From Lineolata rhizophorae (lineage: Eukaryota > Ascomycota > Dothideomycetes > Lineolatales > Lineolataceae), in assembly GCA_010093515.1 (NCBI GenBank), contig MU001689.1:571913-635912 (forward strand): a stretch of DNA of 64,000 nucleotides, in the 5' to 3' direction. The notes under the pieces were generated by a model, which had not been told where the DNA came from, ran no database searches, and was given only the letters and a program-made list of their open reading frames with translations. Below are positions 11,356-22,139 of this stretch, in pieces. The first letter of the stretch is position 1; every line of letters starts with the position of its first letter. The translations under genes were made by a program, and so were the position numbers.

Positions 11356-12861
11356 ATGTTTGCAGCCCACGACCAGCAGGAGAACCTCGTCCACGCCCAG
11401 CAGGCTGCGGCGGCCGCCAAGCCTCTCAACCAGGGCCTCAAGCAGTTTACGGCCAAAACACCCGGCAACAAGGCGCCCAAGACGCCGTTCAAGGTCGCGC
11501 TCAACGACGAGAATGCCGTCGCCGGCCCAGGCAAGTCGGTTGCCAAGGCCAACGGTAAGGCCCGGGATAATCTACTTCGTACCTCGGGCCTGAACAAGAA
11601 GGGGGACGCCGAAAAGGATGCCTTTGTCACGCCGGCAGGTGCGTCCTCCATCGAGACTCACAGGGAGGAGAGAAATAGGGGAGCTAAACCATTCTGCACA
11701 TTAACAGGCCCGCGCACCGCTCGCGCACCCCTCGGTGCGAAGACGACCAACGCAAAAGCGAAGCCGCTGCAGACGCCTGCGCCCAACAACCTCGAGCCCG
11801 GCACCGAAAAGACCAACGTCAAGAGCCGCAGCCCGCGCCTCCGCCGCCCAGCGAAACTCAAAGTGCTCCAGGCGGACCCTGAAGCTGCGAGCGCCAACCT
11901 GCACGATGAAGAGCCCGACGTCGAGTACATGCCGCCTCGCGGGGTGCCGCTGCCGGACTTTGACGACGACGACGTTCCCGCCGAAGTGAAATATCCGATG
12001 CTAGCCGGGAAGAATCTGACGCGCGGCTGGGCCTCGACATACTTGGATCCGCTCGACGACGACGACGTTCCTCTCTCCAGGAAGCGAGCCGCGGAGAACA
12101 AAGTGCGGGCGGACGCATATGCAGATAGGATGATGGCTGAAGCATTTGGTAGTCTGCCTGGGCCGGGCAACAGGACGAAGCGACCTCAGTCCCCGGGGAA
12201 GAAGAACGTACCCAAGAAGCAAAACGAGCCGGCAAAGAAGCCGCCTGCCGGGCACCAGAGGACTGGCTCCACGCAGTCCCGTGCTTCGAGGGCGGACACG
12301 GCCACATCGCGCGCCGCGGCCGCGGCGCTCGCCCAGCCAAACGCCAACCCAAACACATCCGTCTCACACGCTGCACCACCAAAGCCTCGAGGCACCGCGG
12401 GATTCCTCCGTCCCCGCAAACAGGCCGCCCCCGAACCGCCTGCCAATGCGGCGCGGCGCCACGCGCTGGCGACGGCCGCATCGCGCACCACGCTGGGCTA
12501 CGCCAAGGGCCGTGACGCGTCGAGCAACCTACGCAAGCCGGTCCGCAACATCACGCGCGGGCTCGACGCGCTGCCGGGGACCTCGGAGCCCGTCGCCATC
12601 AACCCGCGCGCTCTATTGCGTAGGGAGGACTCCGAGATGACCATCACGCCGGCCCGGTACGCGGAGAGGTTTCAGCAGGCCGAGGAAGAGGAGGATGAGG
12701 TGGTGAGGGATTTACGTGCTATGGACGAGATGATGCGGTGTGGTGCCGAGGACGATGGCGTCGAGGAGGAGGTGACTGCAGCACTGCGCGGGAGGACTGA
12801 GGAGGACTTGGGAGGGTTGGATGACGAGCTCGAGGACTTTCAGTTTGACGTTCCCAACTGA
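11356..12861 (+). CDS. Acidic, low-complexity conserved-type protein; weak securin-like features
   Basis: Two exons (11356-11638, 11708-12861) give 478 aa. The 69-nt intron is divisible by three and has no stop, so the unspliced frame is also open. Splicing joins FVTPAG to PRTARAPLGAKTTN, which reads better than the intron peptide. The N-terminus has LNQGLKQFTAKTPGNKAPKT and a basic Lys/Pro/Thr-rich region. The middle has two DDDDVP-type acidic clusters, and the C-terminal ~90 residues are strongly acidic, ending FQFDVPN. RAPLGAKTTN resembles a destruction box (RxxL). A basic N-terminus with a D-box-like motif and an acidic tail suggests an APC/C substrate such as securin, but this is speculation and no fold is recognised. 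Confidence 0.7.
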   Translation: MFAAHDQQENLVHAQQAAAAAKPLNQGLKQFTAKTPGNKAPKTPFKVALNDENAVAGPGKSVAKANGKARDNLLRTSGLNKKGDAEKDAFVTPAGASSIETHREERNRGAKPFCTLTGPRTARAPLGAKTTNAKAKPLQTPAPNNLEPGTEKTNVKSRSPRLRRPAKLKVLQADPEAASANLHDEEPDVEYMPPRGVPLPDFDDDDVPAEVKYPMLAGKNLTRGWASTYLDPLDDDDVPLSRKRAAENKVRADAYADRMMAEAFGSLPGPGNRTKRPQSPGKKNVPKKQNEPAKKPPAGHQRTGSTQSRASRADTATSRAAAAALAQPNANPNTSVSHAAPPKPRGTAGFLRPRKQAAPEPPANAARRHALATAASRTTLGYAKGRDASSNLRKPVRNITRGLDALPGTSEPVAINPRALLRREDSEMTITPARYAERFQQAEEEEDEVVRDLRAMDEMMRCGAEDDGVEEEVTAALRGRTEEDLGGLDDELEDFQFDVPN

Positions 12862-13224
12862 AAAGGACGCACAGTCATCTCCAACGTCTTGCAGTGTGCG
12901 TGGCTTTCTTAGGATTGGATTAAAATGGCGCTTTTGGCGTTTGCTCGCCTCTACGGAGGAGCGCTATTGGTTTATAGCACCTTTGTATTCATAAGCTCTT
13001 CGGGCTTAGTTGTAAGTAATGAGGTGCGTCCATTGGGAAAGATTATACGATGCGAAGGGGATTGCTTTGAATCAGCCCTTCAATTTCTCACCTACAGTAG
13101 CTTTCATTCTCAACATTCAATGGATAGCAGTGCCTTTCGTTGCGATCAATCATGCAAATGTTGGCAAGCGTCAAAATACCATAGACACTCCTCGTCCGCA
13201 TCCTTTCAAACCTCACTCCTAGCG
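12862..13224. other. Convergent intergenic region
   Basis: 363 bp between the acidic protein's stop and the PhzF-family stop. It is 3' UTR-like and moderately AT-rich. A plus-strand frame across it overlaps the PhzF gene antisense and is a shadow. Confidence 0.4.
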
Positions 13225-14163
13225 TCAACACCAAACCTTCCCTTCCATCACTGGCACAGCCCATCCACTGAGCACAACATCCCGTATTCTCCGCTCCTCG
13301 TCCAGTGCCACCTCAACTCCAATCTCGCTCCTCCTCCCCATCTCTACTCCCTGCGTAATTGCATACCTGCTCACCTTCCCGGGCTCACCATCCCTCAGCG
13401 TCCGATACACCGCCAGCGCGCTCGCCGCGCTCCCCGTTGCCGGATCCTCGAGCGGATCGTCGAACATGCGTGCGCACAACCTCTTCGTTCCGTCCTCCAT
13501 ACCCGCCAACCTCACGTAGAAGTACCACCCAACAAAGCCCTTGGTCAGCAGATCCGTGTCGGCGGCGTCGAGCGACACCCGCAATAGCTGGCCCGCGGGC
13601 TTGACGGCGCGAAGCGCATCCAAGGAGCCCAGCTCCACCAGCGCGAACGTCATGCCGCGCACGATGGAGACAACGGGGGCACGATTCGGTATCGCAGCCT
13701 GGCCAACCTCGCGCAGCGCCGGGCGCAGGTCGAGGAGTTGCGACCGCTCGACAGCCGTTTTGTGGACGATCACATCGTGCGGGATCGAGGCTGAGATACG
13801 GCGACGGTCCGGATCCAGGGTGACTGGGATGGGTCCGGCTTTAGTGTTCAGGGTCGCGCGGCGCACGTGCTGGTCGGCGAGGTGGGCGAAGGCGTACCAG
13901 GCGGATCCGATGGTGGGGTGGCCTGCGAAGGGGATCTCGGCGTCCGTGATGAAGATGTCGATCGTCCATTCGTCTGGGTTCTGTCCGGTGCCTAGGCGGA
14001 GGAACACCGTTTCAGAGAGGTTGAATTCTTTCGCGATTGCTTGCTTTTGACCTTGGGACAGAAAAATGTTCGGAGGCAGGCGGACGATGGCAAGTGGGTT
14101 GCCTTCGAACCGGATGTCAGTGAAGACATCGCAAGTGGTGAATTCGAGCTGTTGTGAAGCCAT
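13225..14163 (-). CDS. PhzF-family isomerase/epimerase
   Basis: Member of the phenazine-biosynthesis-like (PhzF) family with a diaminopimelate-epimerase-type fold. The substrate is unknown; in fungi these enzymes are rarely tied to phenazines. It is a single exon of 312 aa. The first ATG is at 14163 (MASQQLEFTTCDVFT); the few codons upstream in frame lack an ATG. The catalytic glutamate sits in KEFNLSETVFL near residue 45. Both half-barrel signatures are present: PFAGHPTIGSA in the first and DPATGSAASALAVY in the second, with ITQGVEMGR near the end. The length matches the family. Neighbours do not suggest a pathway. The gene is complete with no break. Confidence 0.9.
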   Translation of the reverse strand: MASQQLEFTTCDVFTDIRFEGNPLAIVRLPPNIFLSQGQKQAIAKEFNLSETVFLRLGTGQNPDEWTIDIFITDAEIPFAGHPTIGSAWYAFAHLADQHVRRATLNTKAGPIPVTLDPDRRRISASIPHDVIVHKTAVERSQLLDLRPALREVGQAAIPNRAPVVSIVRGMTFALVELGSLDALRAVKPAGQLLRVSLDAADTDLLTKGFVGWYFYVRLAGMEDGTKRLCARMFDDPLEDPATGSAASALAVYRTLRDGEPGKVSRYAITQGVEMGRRSEIGVEVALDEERRIRDVVLSGWAVPVMEGKVWC

Positions 14164-14741
14164 GATTCGCAATTGAGCCAAGAGTGTAATTGCAATTCAA
14201 TTTCTCCCAAGTCTGTCCACGAATAGAAGTTCGAGATCTGAGCTCACATTCATTAGCCTGTACGCATCTCCAACTCTAAATTCTGTTACTAAGTGAGTCA
14301 TGTGTGATCACAAAAACCTGATTACTAATATCCAAGGCTGTGCCAGATTGCATTGCATACTCTTGCCATGAAATATGCTAAAACTTATTCGAATGTTGTG
14401 GTGATAGTCGGCCAGACGATCAAAGTTATCCGGGATGTTAAGAGGACTATACTCGGGCGATTTCAACTCAGTCTTAGTTAGTCCCATTGTCTACTATTCA
14501 CTTCAAATAGACATTTGCAGTAATGAGCTATGCACAGTGCGTTCTGGTGCACATGTATGGCGTTCTCAGTAATTGAATCTGCTACTGGTACGTCTAAGCT
14601 TGCAATATTACAACATGCCTCAAGATTCAAATCAACCGGTCTAGCCATCAGAAACGAAATAACATGCAAAGACGATCCATCATGGGCGAGTAAAACGCTT
14701 CAAATCCGGTATCCAAAACGCTACATTCACTGCAGTAATAT
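14164..14741. other. AT-rich intergenic region
   Basis: 578 bp upstream of the PhzF gene and downstream of the synaptojanin-like gene, both on the minus strand. It should hold the PhzF promoter. No supported gene, repeat or RNA was seen. Confidence 0.4.
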
Positions 14742-17700
14742 CTAACCAGGCTTCAACGCCTCCCAGCCACGCAACTGATTCAAACCACTATCATCCTCGT
14801 CGTCCAACAAGCCCGGCCCCGACGCCTGACTGCTAGCCTGCGAAAGCCCCGTCCCCGTCCTTCGTGGCGGCAGTCTCGGAGGTGCCTCGTCCACTTCAGG
14901 CTCGTTCGTTCGTCTCTCATTCTTAGAGCTCGAGCCCCGCGGTGGTGGTGGAGCGGGAGCGGTCCGAGCGGAAGGACTCATCTTCTCAGTCGCCGCTCGG
15001 CGAGGCGGCGGTGGGAACCCTCCCCCTAGCGCGTCGGTGGCACTTGCAGCATGGGAGGGAGATGTGCTGCTTAGTTGAGACGGCTTCTTCGGGATTGGAG
15101 GGGCCGGCTTGCGAGATGGTACCGAGCTCACGGAGGATGCAGGGGAGTTCCGGCCGGACGGGTGCTGGTGCAATGGAGCTGGGTGGATGGGAAGAGAGCG
15201 GGTTGATGTCGAAGATGGAGACCGTGCGCGAGAACGAGTGGGCCCATTAACACCGCCATCTAAAAGGCTGGGGTTGTATGGTGGTGGCAGCTTTCGTTGT
15301 GGTAGGGTTGCGGAAGACGACATCCCGGACGAGCTCTCCAGCCTGTCATGCTGAGGTAGACTGGGTCTGCTTTGAGACTTATCGATCCATGTTGGATGAG
15401 GACTCTGCGTGAAAGGGTTTGAAGGACGAGCTGGGTTGAGAATGGAAGTCGGGTTTGGAGGTTGGAGCGTGGAACGAGCTGGAAGGCCTAGAAGTATGTT
15501 AGTACCGACTTCGCACTCCGCAATATCGTGTTTGGCTCCATACCGTTATCTAACCACCACTTGCGTTTGTCAGAACTCGCGGGCGGGAGCCCAGGCTCTA
15601 CAGCCTCGTATCCGATGAGGTCCTCGTCTTCCGTGTCGACATCATCCGCATTTGCCGTATTGTTGCCTACGGCACTCTTCCGGGCCAAGTAGAGCGCATT
15701 GCTAAGCTCGTCCCTCTTCTTTTCGTCGACTACGTTGATCATACAAAGGAAGAGCGCATAAACAGGGCGATGATCTGAGAAGCGAAGGGGAGCGGTATAG
15801 TATGTTGTCTGACGAAGATTGTCTCCCTTCCATAAAATGCGATCGCACCACGCCGGGATACGCGCCTTGTCACTCGTATCGTACTTGTCCGTACCGTTGT
15901 CATACTTGTATGTCGGATCGAAAGTTATTCGACCCTCGGCGTAGTATGGGAATGTGAGGCCATTCACCATCTGAATATTAAGCTGCGATACGGTTAGACT
16001 TTGCGCCAAGACATGCGACGGATATGGATTACCTGATCGTTGTCGTAAAGCCTCTCTAAATTTCCCATCTGAATGCATTTCCGCACCTCCTCGTTGTCCA
16101 GTCCGATCCGGTAATTAAAGTCTCCCAGCCAGACGACGGTATCGTGGTCATCGATGGCCCTATTCCGCTGGAATCGCAAACCGTTACTGATCGTTTTGTA
16201 GTCACGATTACGTTCTTCGTAGTTTGCGAAACCAGCAGCCAAATGCGCAGTCACAAAGCATATTGAAGTACTCGCATAATCCATTCGTATCGCCACGGCA
16301 CCTTTGTTGCCCGCAATGCCGGACATGCCGGTCTTCTTAACGCTTCCCTCCACATTCTTGATCGACCGCAGAACGCTAGCTTTGACGAAGATCGAAAGCG
16401 ACGCGCCGACGAGCTGGCCGCCGCGGAGGAGGACGTATTCCTCACTTCCAGTCTTTTGGGCATGCTCGTTGAGGGTTTTCTTCACCGCAAGCTCCCAAGC
16501 TTGCCGCCTTGCCGGATCAGTGCTCATGATCTGCTGGGGCGAAAGCTCCACGATTTCCTGAAACCCAACAGCGACAATCTCTGGATTTTGCTGCGCTTCA
16601 TCAATGTTAGGCGGGCAAAGCCAGGAGGATAGGTCTTCGTTGACGCCGTGGCCTTTGCCGTTCAGATTGAACGTCCCCGACCAAATCCGGATGATGTCCT
16701 TGGAGGAATATTCGCCAGATCTTCGCGCAAGTTCGGCGGTTACGTAGTCATTAATAGGGTCGTAAAGGTGAACAGGACTTTGCCCTATCAGACGCCCCAG
16801 AAGCATGTCAATAGTGTTCTGCCTTCCCTTGTCCGCAAAGTTATTGATATACATCCTAGTAGCGCTCTTTCTAGCATCCGCCAGGGCGCCTGCGAGTGAC
16901 ATCTTCCCATGTCTAGTAAATGATGATTTCAAGGCACCAGTGCCGGCATAAATACGAGAAAGAGCCTATTGTAACGAAATATTGTCAGAAGAAATTCCGG
17001 AGGTTGGCATCGAAACTTTTCTACTCACGTCGCCATTGTCTGCCCAGAGACTGCTGTGTCTCACCCAAAAATCCGAGTTGGCCCGGTCACTACGATGCTC
17101 CAAGAAGGCCTCGAAGGCCATTCGCGAGATGTTAGTCTGCACAAGATTCGTTCTATCTAGACAATCAAGGCAATTTGTTCTAAACACCCCTTCTTGTTGC
17201 AGGACAACGACTGATCGACGAATCGGTTGACTCGGATCAATCGCATTCCCTTGGACGTTGGAAGGCCGTTCCTCAATGTCCTCGCTCAAAAGATACGCAA
17301 AGCTATCCGCGGAGTCTTGAATCCAGCGGCTGACTTGGGCCGCAGCTTCGTAGCCCGAGGGCCCTCTGGTCTCGGCGTTGAAGTCATAGTTGGTTTCCTT
17401 CAATAGCTCGTGGCCCGAGCCGGATAGCGCGCCCTTCTCGTCCCGGTTCAGCGAGCTACGCGTGATATGATGATGGTACCTTTGCGTCAGCTCCACCTCG
17501 CCTGGGCGCTCGTTGCTTAGGAGATTCACGATGTGTACGGCACCATAGTGCGTTCCGAGGTCCTCAAAGTGCAGATCAAAGGCGGGCTGTGTCGCCTCGG
17601 CGGATCGCGTGACGCTTATCTTTTGCTGCCCCGGTATCAAGCCTGACTGCTGCTCCCAGAAAACAGGAACGGAGCCGCGGACCTGGACGTACGAAAACGT

Positions 17701-18748
17701 CAGGGAGCCGGACGGAGACCAGTAAACTGTCTCGGATTCTACGAAATTAGCCACGTTGCCGTCGTCGTCGATGCCACGTGCGTTGAACCGGGTGCCCGCA
17801 CGTCTGCAACTGAGGCGCGAGATGAGCGTCAGATGCGACGGCAGGCCAGAACGTGGCCCCGCCGCGCGAGCCGGCGACGATGACGGAGGAACCTTGATAG
17901 TGAGTGCGAAACCGCGAATCGCGGAGGTTAAAAAGCCAGAGCGGTCCAACGACGTCTTTTCCCGCTGAGAGAGCCTAGACCGGAAGTTCACCAAGGGTTG
18001 GATCATGTAGCTGTTCCAGAGAAAGCCAGCCTTGAGGCTGTCGATGGCTACCGTGGGAGCATCGCCGGACCTGTCTTGCAGCCTCCTGGTAAGGTCGAAG
18101 TCGGCGCTGTAGTAGAACGTCCCGCTACTAAGCAGCTTCTTCAACGCGAGGCAAGGATGCTCGAGCGAACCGTCCTTGCGGCCCTCATTGTACCCATAGT
18201 CGAACCCTTCTTCGTCCACGTAGTCGGTCGGGTACGGGTTGATTTGGTCGTTCAAGACGTGGTCATATTGGGTGCTGCTTAGACAGTCTGAGTTTGCCAA
18301 TGCGGATTAGCCACGTGTGCCAACAGGGCCGCGCTGTGAGCAAATGGAGGCGCGGCTTGGGCAGAAACATACAAAAATCGACTCCCAATATCCGCTGCAC
18401 CGTCTCGCCCGGCCTCGCTTCGGCCACCCGCGCCGCCTGGCTCACCACGCACAGGAAGACCTCCTTGTTAAGCGTGATCAGGCCCAAAGTCCCGCTGACG
18501 CCCACGCCCGCCGGAGTTAGGTTCCTATAGTTGGAGAGGTCGACGTCGCCTGCCTCGGCGAACTCGACCATGCAGCGAGGCGACGACCCCGATCCATTGC
18601 TCGAGAGCGATACTTGGCTGCCGGAGTAGAGCCCGCCGCCTGGAGCGTCTGTCGAGGACGGGCTGTGCCGGAATATGAGGGCGTGGGTCCTGGTCTCGAG
18701 GGCGATGGCCCGATGCGGGTGGTCCTTGACGCGCACACGTATCGACAT
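14742..18748 (-). CDS. Synaptojanin-like phosphoinositide phosphatase (SAC + 5-phosphatase)
   Basis: Hydrolyses phosphoinositides, removing the 5-phosphate from PI(4,5)P2 and other phosphates through the SAC domain, in endocytosis and actin control (yeast Inp51/52/53). Five exons (18748-18373, 18287-17029, 16965-16033, 15982-15544, 15487-14742) give 1250 aa. The SAC domain spans about residues 60-540 with intact catalytic CLDCLDRTN. The 5-phosphatase domain spans ~600-960, with TFNLNGKG, VVWLGDFNYRIGLDNEE and the signature PAWCDRILWKG. The last ~250 residues are Pro/Ser-rich and include an NPF tripeptide for EH-domain proteins and several poly-Pro stretches for SH3 partners. All introns are 50-85 nt with consistent phase. 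Start ATG 18748 gives MSIRVRVKDHPHRAIAL, typical of the family. Confidence 0.95.
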
Positions 18749-19439
18749 GGTCGAGGGATTTGCCCCTGGCGCTCAGCTCCCCGTCGAGGGTAGGGAATGT
18801 TGCTGCTGATGAGGCGGGACACCTAGGGCGGAGGCTGGAGTATGGAGAAGACATTCGACATGACTGCTCGCCTCACCGCGAGAAGGACGGGCCGGGTGCC
18901 CGCAACGCGCGCAGCATCTGCCGTGATTCGGTTGGTCTGAAGTCTGGCGTCGGCGTGGCGGGCTGCCAGCTGTGTGGGCGGATTTTGCGGCTCTTTGACG
19001 GGCACGCGGCGCTCCGAATTGTGGGTCGCCACCAGCGATCTCAGGAACGCTAGTCTTGCGTCGCGGCCTACTACGTACGGTACGGAGTATACCCGCTTCA
19101 ACTTTGCCTTGCGATATCCGGATCTCTACCTAAGTAGAGCCGTGCATCGCAAAGCGCCTTACAATTAATCAAATAACCACGTCTCATATAGTTTAGGCGT
19201 CCAACTGCCTCGAAACTCGCTCTGAATCTTGTACCAGTCGCTTAATCCCGAAAATACTTCGTACACTGTGAAAACCGCAAAAGACATACGCTACTAAAAA
19301 TAGCCACATGTCGAAACATCCCTCTACGCAAAAAACTTCAAGGCTAGATACAGCGAAAAAATCATCACGGTATTAACGTCACCCGTAAAATCATGAGCAA
19401 AGCAGAACCATGACCCGAAGCGCAAGCAACCACCGTGAA
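18749..19439. other. Intergenic region upstream of the synaptojanin-like gene
   Basis: 690 bp holding the synaptojanin-like promoter and the 3' UTR of the next minus-strand gene. The distal half (about 19080-19400) is AT-rich. Short frames present are unsupported. Confidence 0.4.
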
Positions 19440-20081
19440 CTACGTGTAGTAATCCCGTCGCCGCCTCCTCCCGCTGCTGTCCACGATCACCCGCTCGCGC
19501 GTGACCCTCGTCGTCGACTGCGAGCCCCTCCTCGCCTCGTCGGCGTAGCTCCGGCGGTCCCTGCTCCGCGACCGCTCCCTCCACCCGTCGCGATCGTACC
19601 GGTCGTAGTGGTCGTAGCGCGGCTCCGGGGCGTCGATGTAGCGGTACGTCTCATACAGCGGGCTGTGGTAACCGCCGCTGCTGCTGGGCGAGTAGTCGCG
19701 CTCGCGCACGCGGCGGTGGTAGTGCCGCTCGCGGACCACGCGGTCGCCGCGGCCGCGCGAGCTCTCGCTCGACAGGCTGCTGGACGAGCTGCTGCCGCGC
19801 AGGCTGGGCTGCACCTCGACGTAGTGGGCGCGCGGCGGCGGCGGCGGCGACGGCGGCGGCGGGTTCACGAAGACGGGCGCCGGCTGCGGCGGCGGCACCG
19901 CCAGCGGCGGCGGCTGCGCCGGAATCACCTGGTGGCTGCTGCGCGAGGGTTGTTGCTCGATGATGGTGGTGCGCGAGCGCGAGACGTGCTGGTGCGAGCG
20001 GCGCGGCGAGCGCGAGCGCCGCCGCACCACGCGTACCGGCACGCTGAGTTCCTCCTCCTCTTTAACTTTGACGAGACACAT
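19440..20081 (-). CDS. Arg/Pro/Ser-rich protein of unknown function
   Basis: Single exon of 213 aa starting MCLVKVKEEEELSVPVRVV. An in-frame extension upstream exists, but the MCLVKV start reads as the natural N-terminus and the extension is Pro/Ser-rich leader. A basic RS-like block follows (RRRSRSPRRSHQHVSRSR), then a Pro-rich stretch (~60-90), a serine run (GSSSSSSLSSES) and a C-terminus rich in Arg, Tyr and Asp (YDHYDRYDRDGWRERSRSRD) ending RRRRRDYYT. It looks intrinsically disordered, and the RS-type repeats hint at RNA or protein scaffolding, which is inference. The antisense strand carries a longer open frame (19410-20540) that is an effect of very high GC. The gene call rests on composition and N-terminus only. 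Confidence 0.6.
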   Translation of the reverse strand: MCLVKVKEEEELSVPVRVVRRRSRSPRRSHQHVSRSRTTIIEQQPSRSSHQVIPAQPPPLAVPPPQPAPVFVNPPPPSPPPPPRAHYVEVQPSLRGSSSSSSLSSESSRGRGDRVVRERHYHRRVRERDYSPSSSGGYHSPLYETYRYIDAPEPRYDHYDRYDRDGWRERSRSRDRRSYADEARRGSQSTTRVTRERVIVDSSGRRRRRDYYT

Positions 20082-21438
20082 GGCTGGGAATGCGCCAGAC
20101 GGACTGGGCTCCTGTGTGGAGGGAGAAGGCAGGAGGAGAAGGATCAAGGAGAACCGAAGGTCGCGGGCGGTAGAGATGCTCTGTCAGCAGATGCGGATTA
20201 CCACCGCTGGTGGAGGTGGCGGAGGAGTCGAGACGAGGGCGTCGTCTTTTTGACGGACGGCACCGCCGAGTCGCAAAGGACAGTCACCCGCGATCGCCAC
20301 CAAGGTCCGAAAGATGCACTCCGTACCCTGGGGTGTTTAGGTTGCTCGCAGGGGCGGAACAGGGTGCGAGGCCGCGACGGCGCGGAGCGAACCGTTGGCT
20401 GGCTGGTGGCTGGGACGGGACGCGATCGGCAAGCGGGGGTCTCCAACCAAGTGGCCGTTGACGTAGTGATCCGACGAGCGTTCCTGGGTCTCGGAGTCGG
20501 GATCTGCGGGGCGATCTCGGGTCAACGCCAGATGCGATGAATCGTGAAGAACTGCGAAGGGGACGTAGCGATCGTTCGAGTGCAAACGATACCGCTCCGG
20601 TGGCGCAACGCGCTTTGTATATTGCCCGTGAACTGCGCCGCACACGCTGTCGCATTCCCGATTCTGCGCAGCTGAGAAGTCAACGTGACGACGTGGTGTG
20701 AATCAGAAGCACTGTGCGGCAGCCTGGCAGCCTGGGGCGCAGTCTACTGTGGCGTTTGGGGCTAAGCCTGTGAGTGATTGCGACTTGGGTATCTGGCGGC
20801 GGCCCAACGGGCCCTGAGCGGCGTCCCGATCTGGGTCGCTGGTGGCAGACACTACCATAGGTGAGCTGTGGCTTAGTTCTGTCATGATGGTTTCGCCGAT
20901 AATTCCGTGGGGTTTCTACTGTAGGGCTTTGACGGCCCCCAATAGTCTCTTCGGGTTATCAGGACTGTGGCAATGCTGTACCTCGTCATTTTGTGTGCAG
21001 TCTTTTTCTTTTCTACACTGGCATGGGCTGGATTGGACGGGTGGGCAAGGATACTCGGATGTGGCTGTGCTCAACACCCGTATACCGGCGCGGGCAAGCG
21101 AGGGAGACATCAATGAAGTATCTAGAGGTTTTTGAACAGCTTCAGCTCGCTCATGCCTCGGGACCTCAATAGATGGGTTACGAGTGCACTGCGTGCAATA
21201 TGAATTGATCTGTAGTGCTAGAAGACATAAACCGAATTATGAATGACTATAGGGGTATGGTGAAAGGGAAGGGACAGCTATCGTAGCGCGGAGTGCTTGT
21301 GGTAGTGCGTGCCAGAACTATTAATGCACAATAACAAATGCAAATAAGGAGCTACGACTTGATCCAATGACTCCTCGCCAATATCAGCATCGTACGTCTG
21401 TCTCGCATTCCGCGAATCAGGTTCCTCGCCCGTGCGTA
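20082..21438. other. Long intergenic region without supported genes
   Basis: 1.36 kb between the Arg/Pro-rich gene's start and the DUF3602 stop, both minus strand. The first ~600 bp are GC-rich and may be promoter plus a long leader. The rest is mixed. Frames of 60-120 codons on both strands show no family signal or splice logic. Confidence 0.4.
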
Positions 21439-21940
21439 TTATTTCTTGTCGTGCTCCCCATGTCCCAAGCCGAGCATCTCCTTTCCCTTCTCGACGATAC
21501 CCTTGTGGTGTTCGCCGGAATGTGAGCTGCCCCGACGCTCACGGTCGCCGCTCCCAGACCGGACAACATTGGCGGCGCCTCCACGTCCGAAATGGTAGTT
21601 GGTCTCGGGCTCCCTTGGGGGCTCTCCGGAGACATCCTGGGCCGCGCGAGCAATCTCAGGGTGCATGGGGTCGTTCTTCGCCATGTTGCCGCTGCCTCCG
21701 CGGCCGGTTGTGTATATGTCGCTCTTGATGGTGGGAGTGATTAGTTCCTCGCGGTTGATGCCGTCGCTGCTAGTCCTGCCGATGTTTCCTATCGAGTCGT
21801 CAGCGGAAGGGGTCGACTTGTGAAAGGATAGTGTCTTCCAGCATGCTTTGCACGGCAAGAAAAATGTCAACGGTTGCCTGTAACTCACCAGCACCCCCAC
21901 GGCCGTGCGAGACGTTGCGGTTTGCTGCGTCGTAGCTCAT
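21439..21940 (-). CDS. DUF3602-family small glycine-rich protein
   Basis: Two exons (21940-21889, 21788-21439) give 133 aa. The DUF3602 family is recognised by repeated S/H-G-R-G-G-A/S-G/A-N motifs. Here they are HGRGGAGNIG at the exon junction, TTGRGGSGNMAK in the middle and HFGRGGAANV near residue 95. The C-terminus is charged, with His and Gly (KEMLGLGHGEHDKK). Function is unknown in all fungi; such proteins are small, soluble and often stress- or development-linked. The 100-nt intron splits the first repeat, with donor GTGAGT and acceptor ATAG. A strong TATATAAAG at 22131-22139 lies about 190 bp upstream of the ATG, which suggests a sharply regulated, inducible promoter. Confidence 0.85.
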
Positions 21941-22130
21941 TGTGGTAGGACCGCGCCGAGTTAGCTTCGCAGCTTAGTTGGAATTGTCACGGCCAACTCA
22001 CTGAAGTCTCAGTGGTAGGATGTGAAAATGCTGCCCGCTAGTTGTAATTCAACAATTTGATCGAGAGTATCAACAGCAGAATCCGAACACGATGTAGTCT
22101 TAGAAGCGGAGGACGCTGTTGGGCAAGGCC

Positions 22131-22139
22131 CTTTATATA
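22131..22139 (-). promoter_or_regulatory. TATA box of the DUF3602 gene
   Basis: Reads TATATAAAG on the minus strand, about 190 bp before the DUF3602 start codon, with an AT-rich run after it. The distance is usual for fungal TATA boxes allowing for a 5' UTR. Confidence 0.55.

Noticed and set aside
19410-20540. 376-codon plus-strand frame
   Set aside because: Antisense to the Arg/Pro-rich gene; almost only Arg, Ala, Val and Gly, an effect of GC-rich third positions, although longer than the sense frame.
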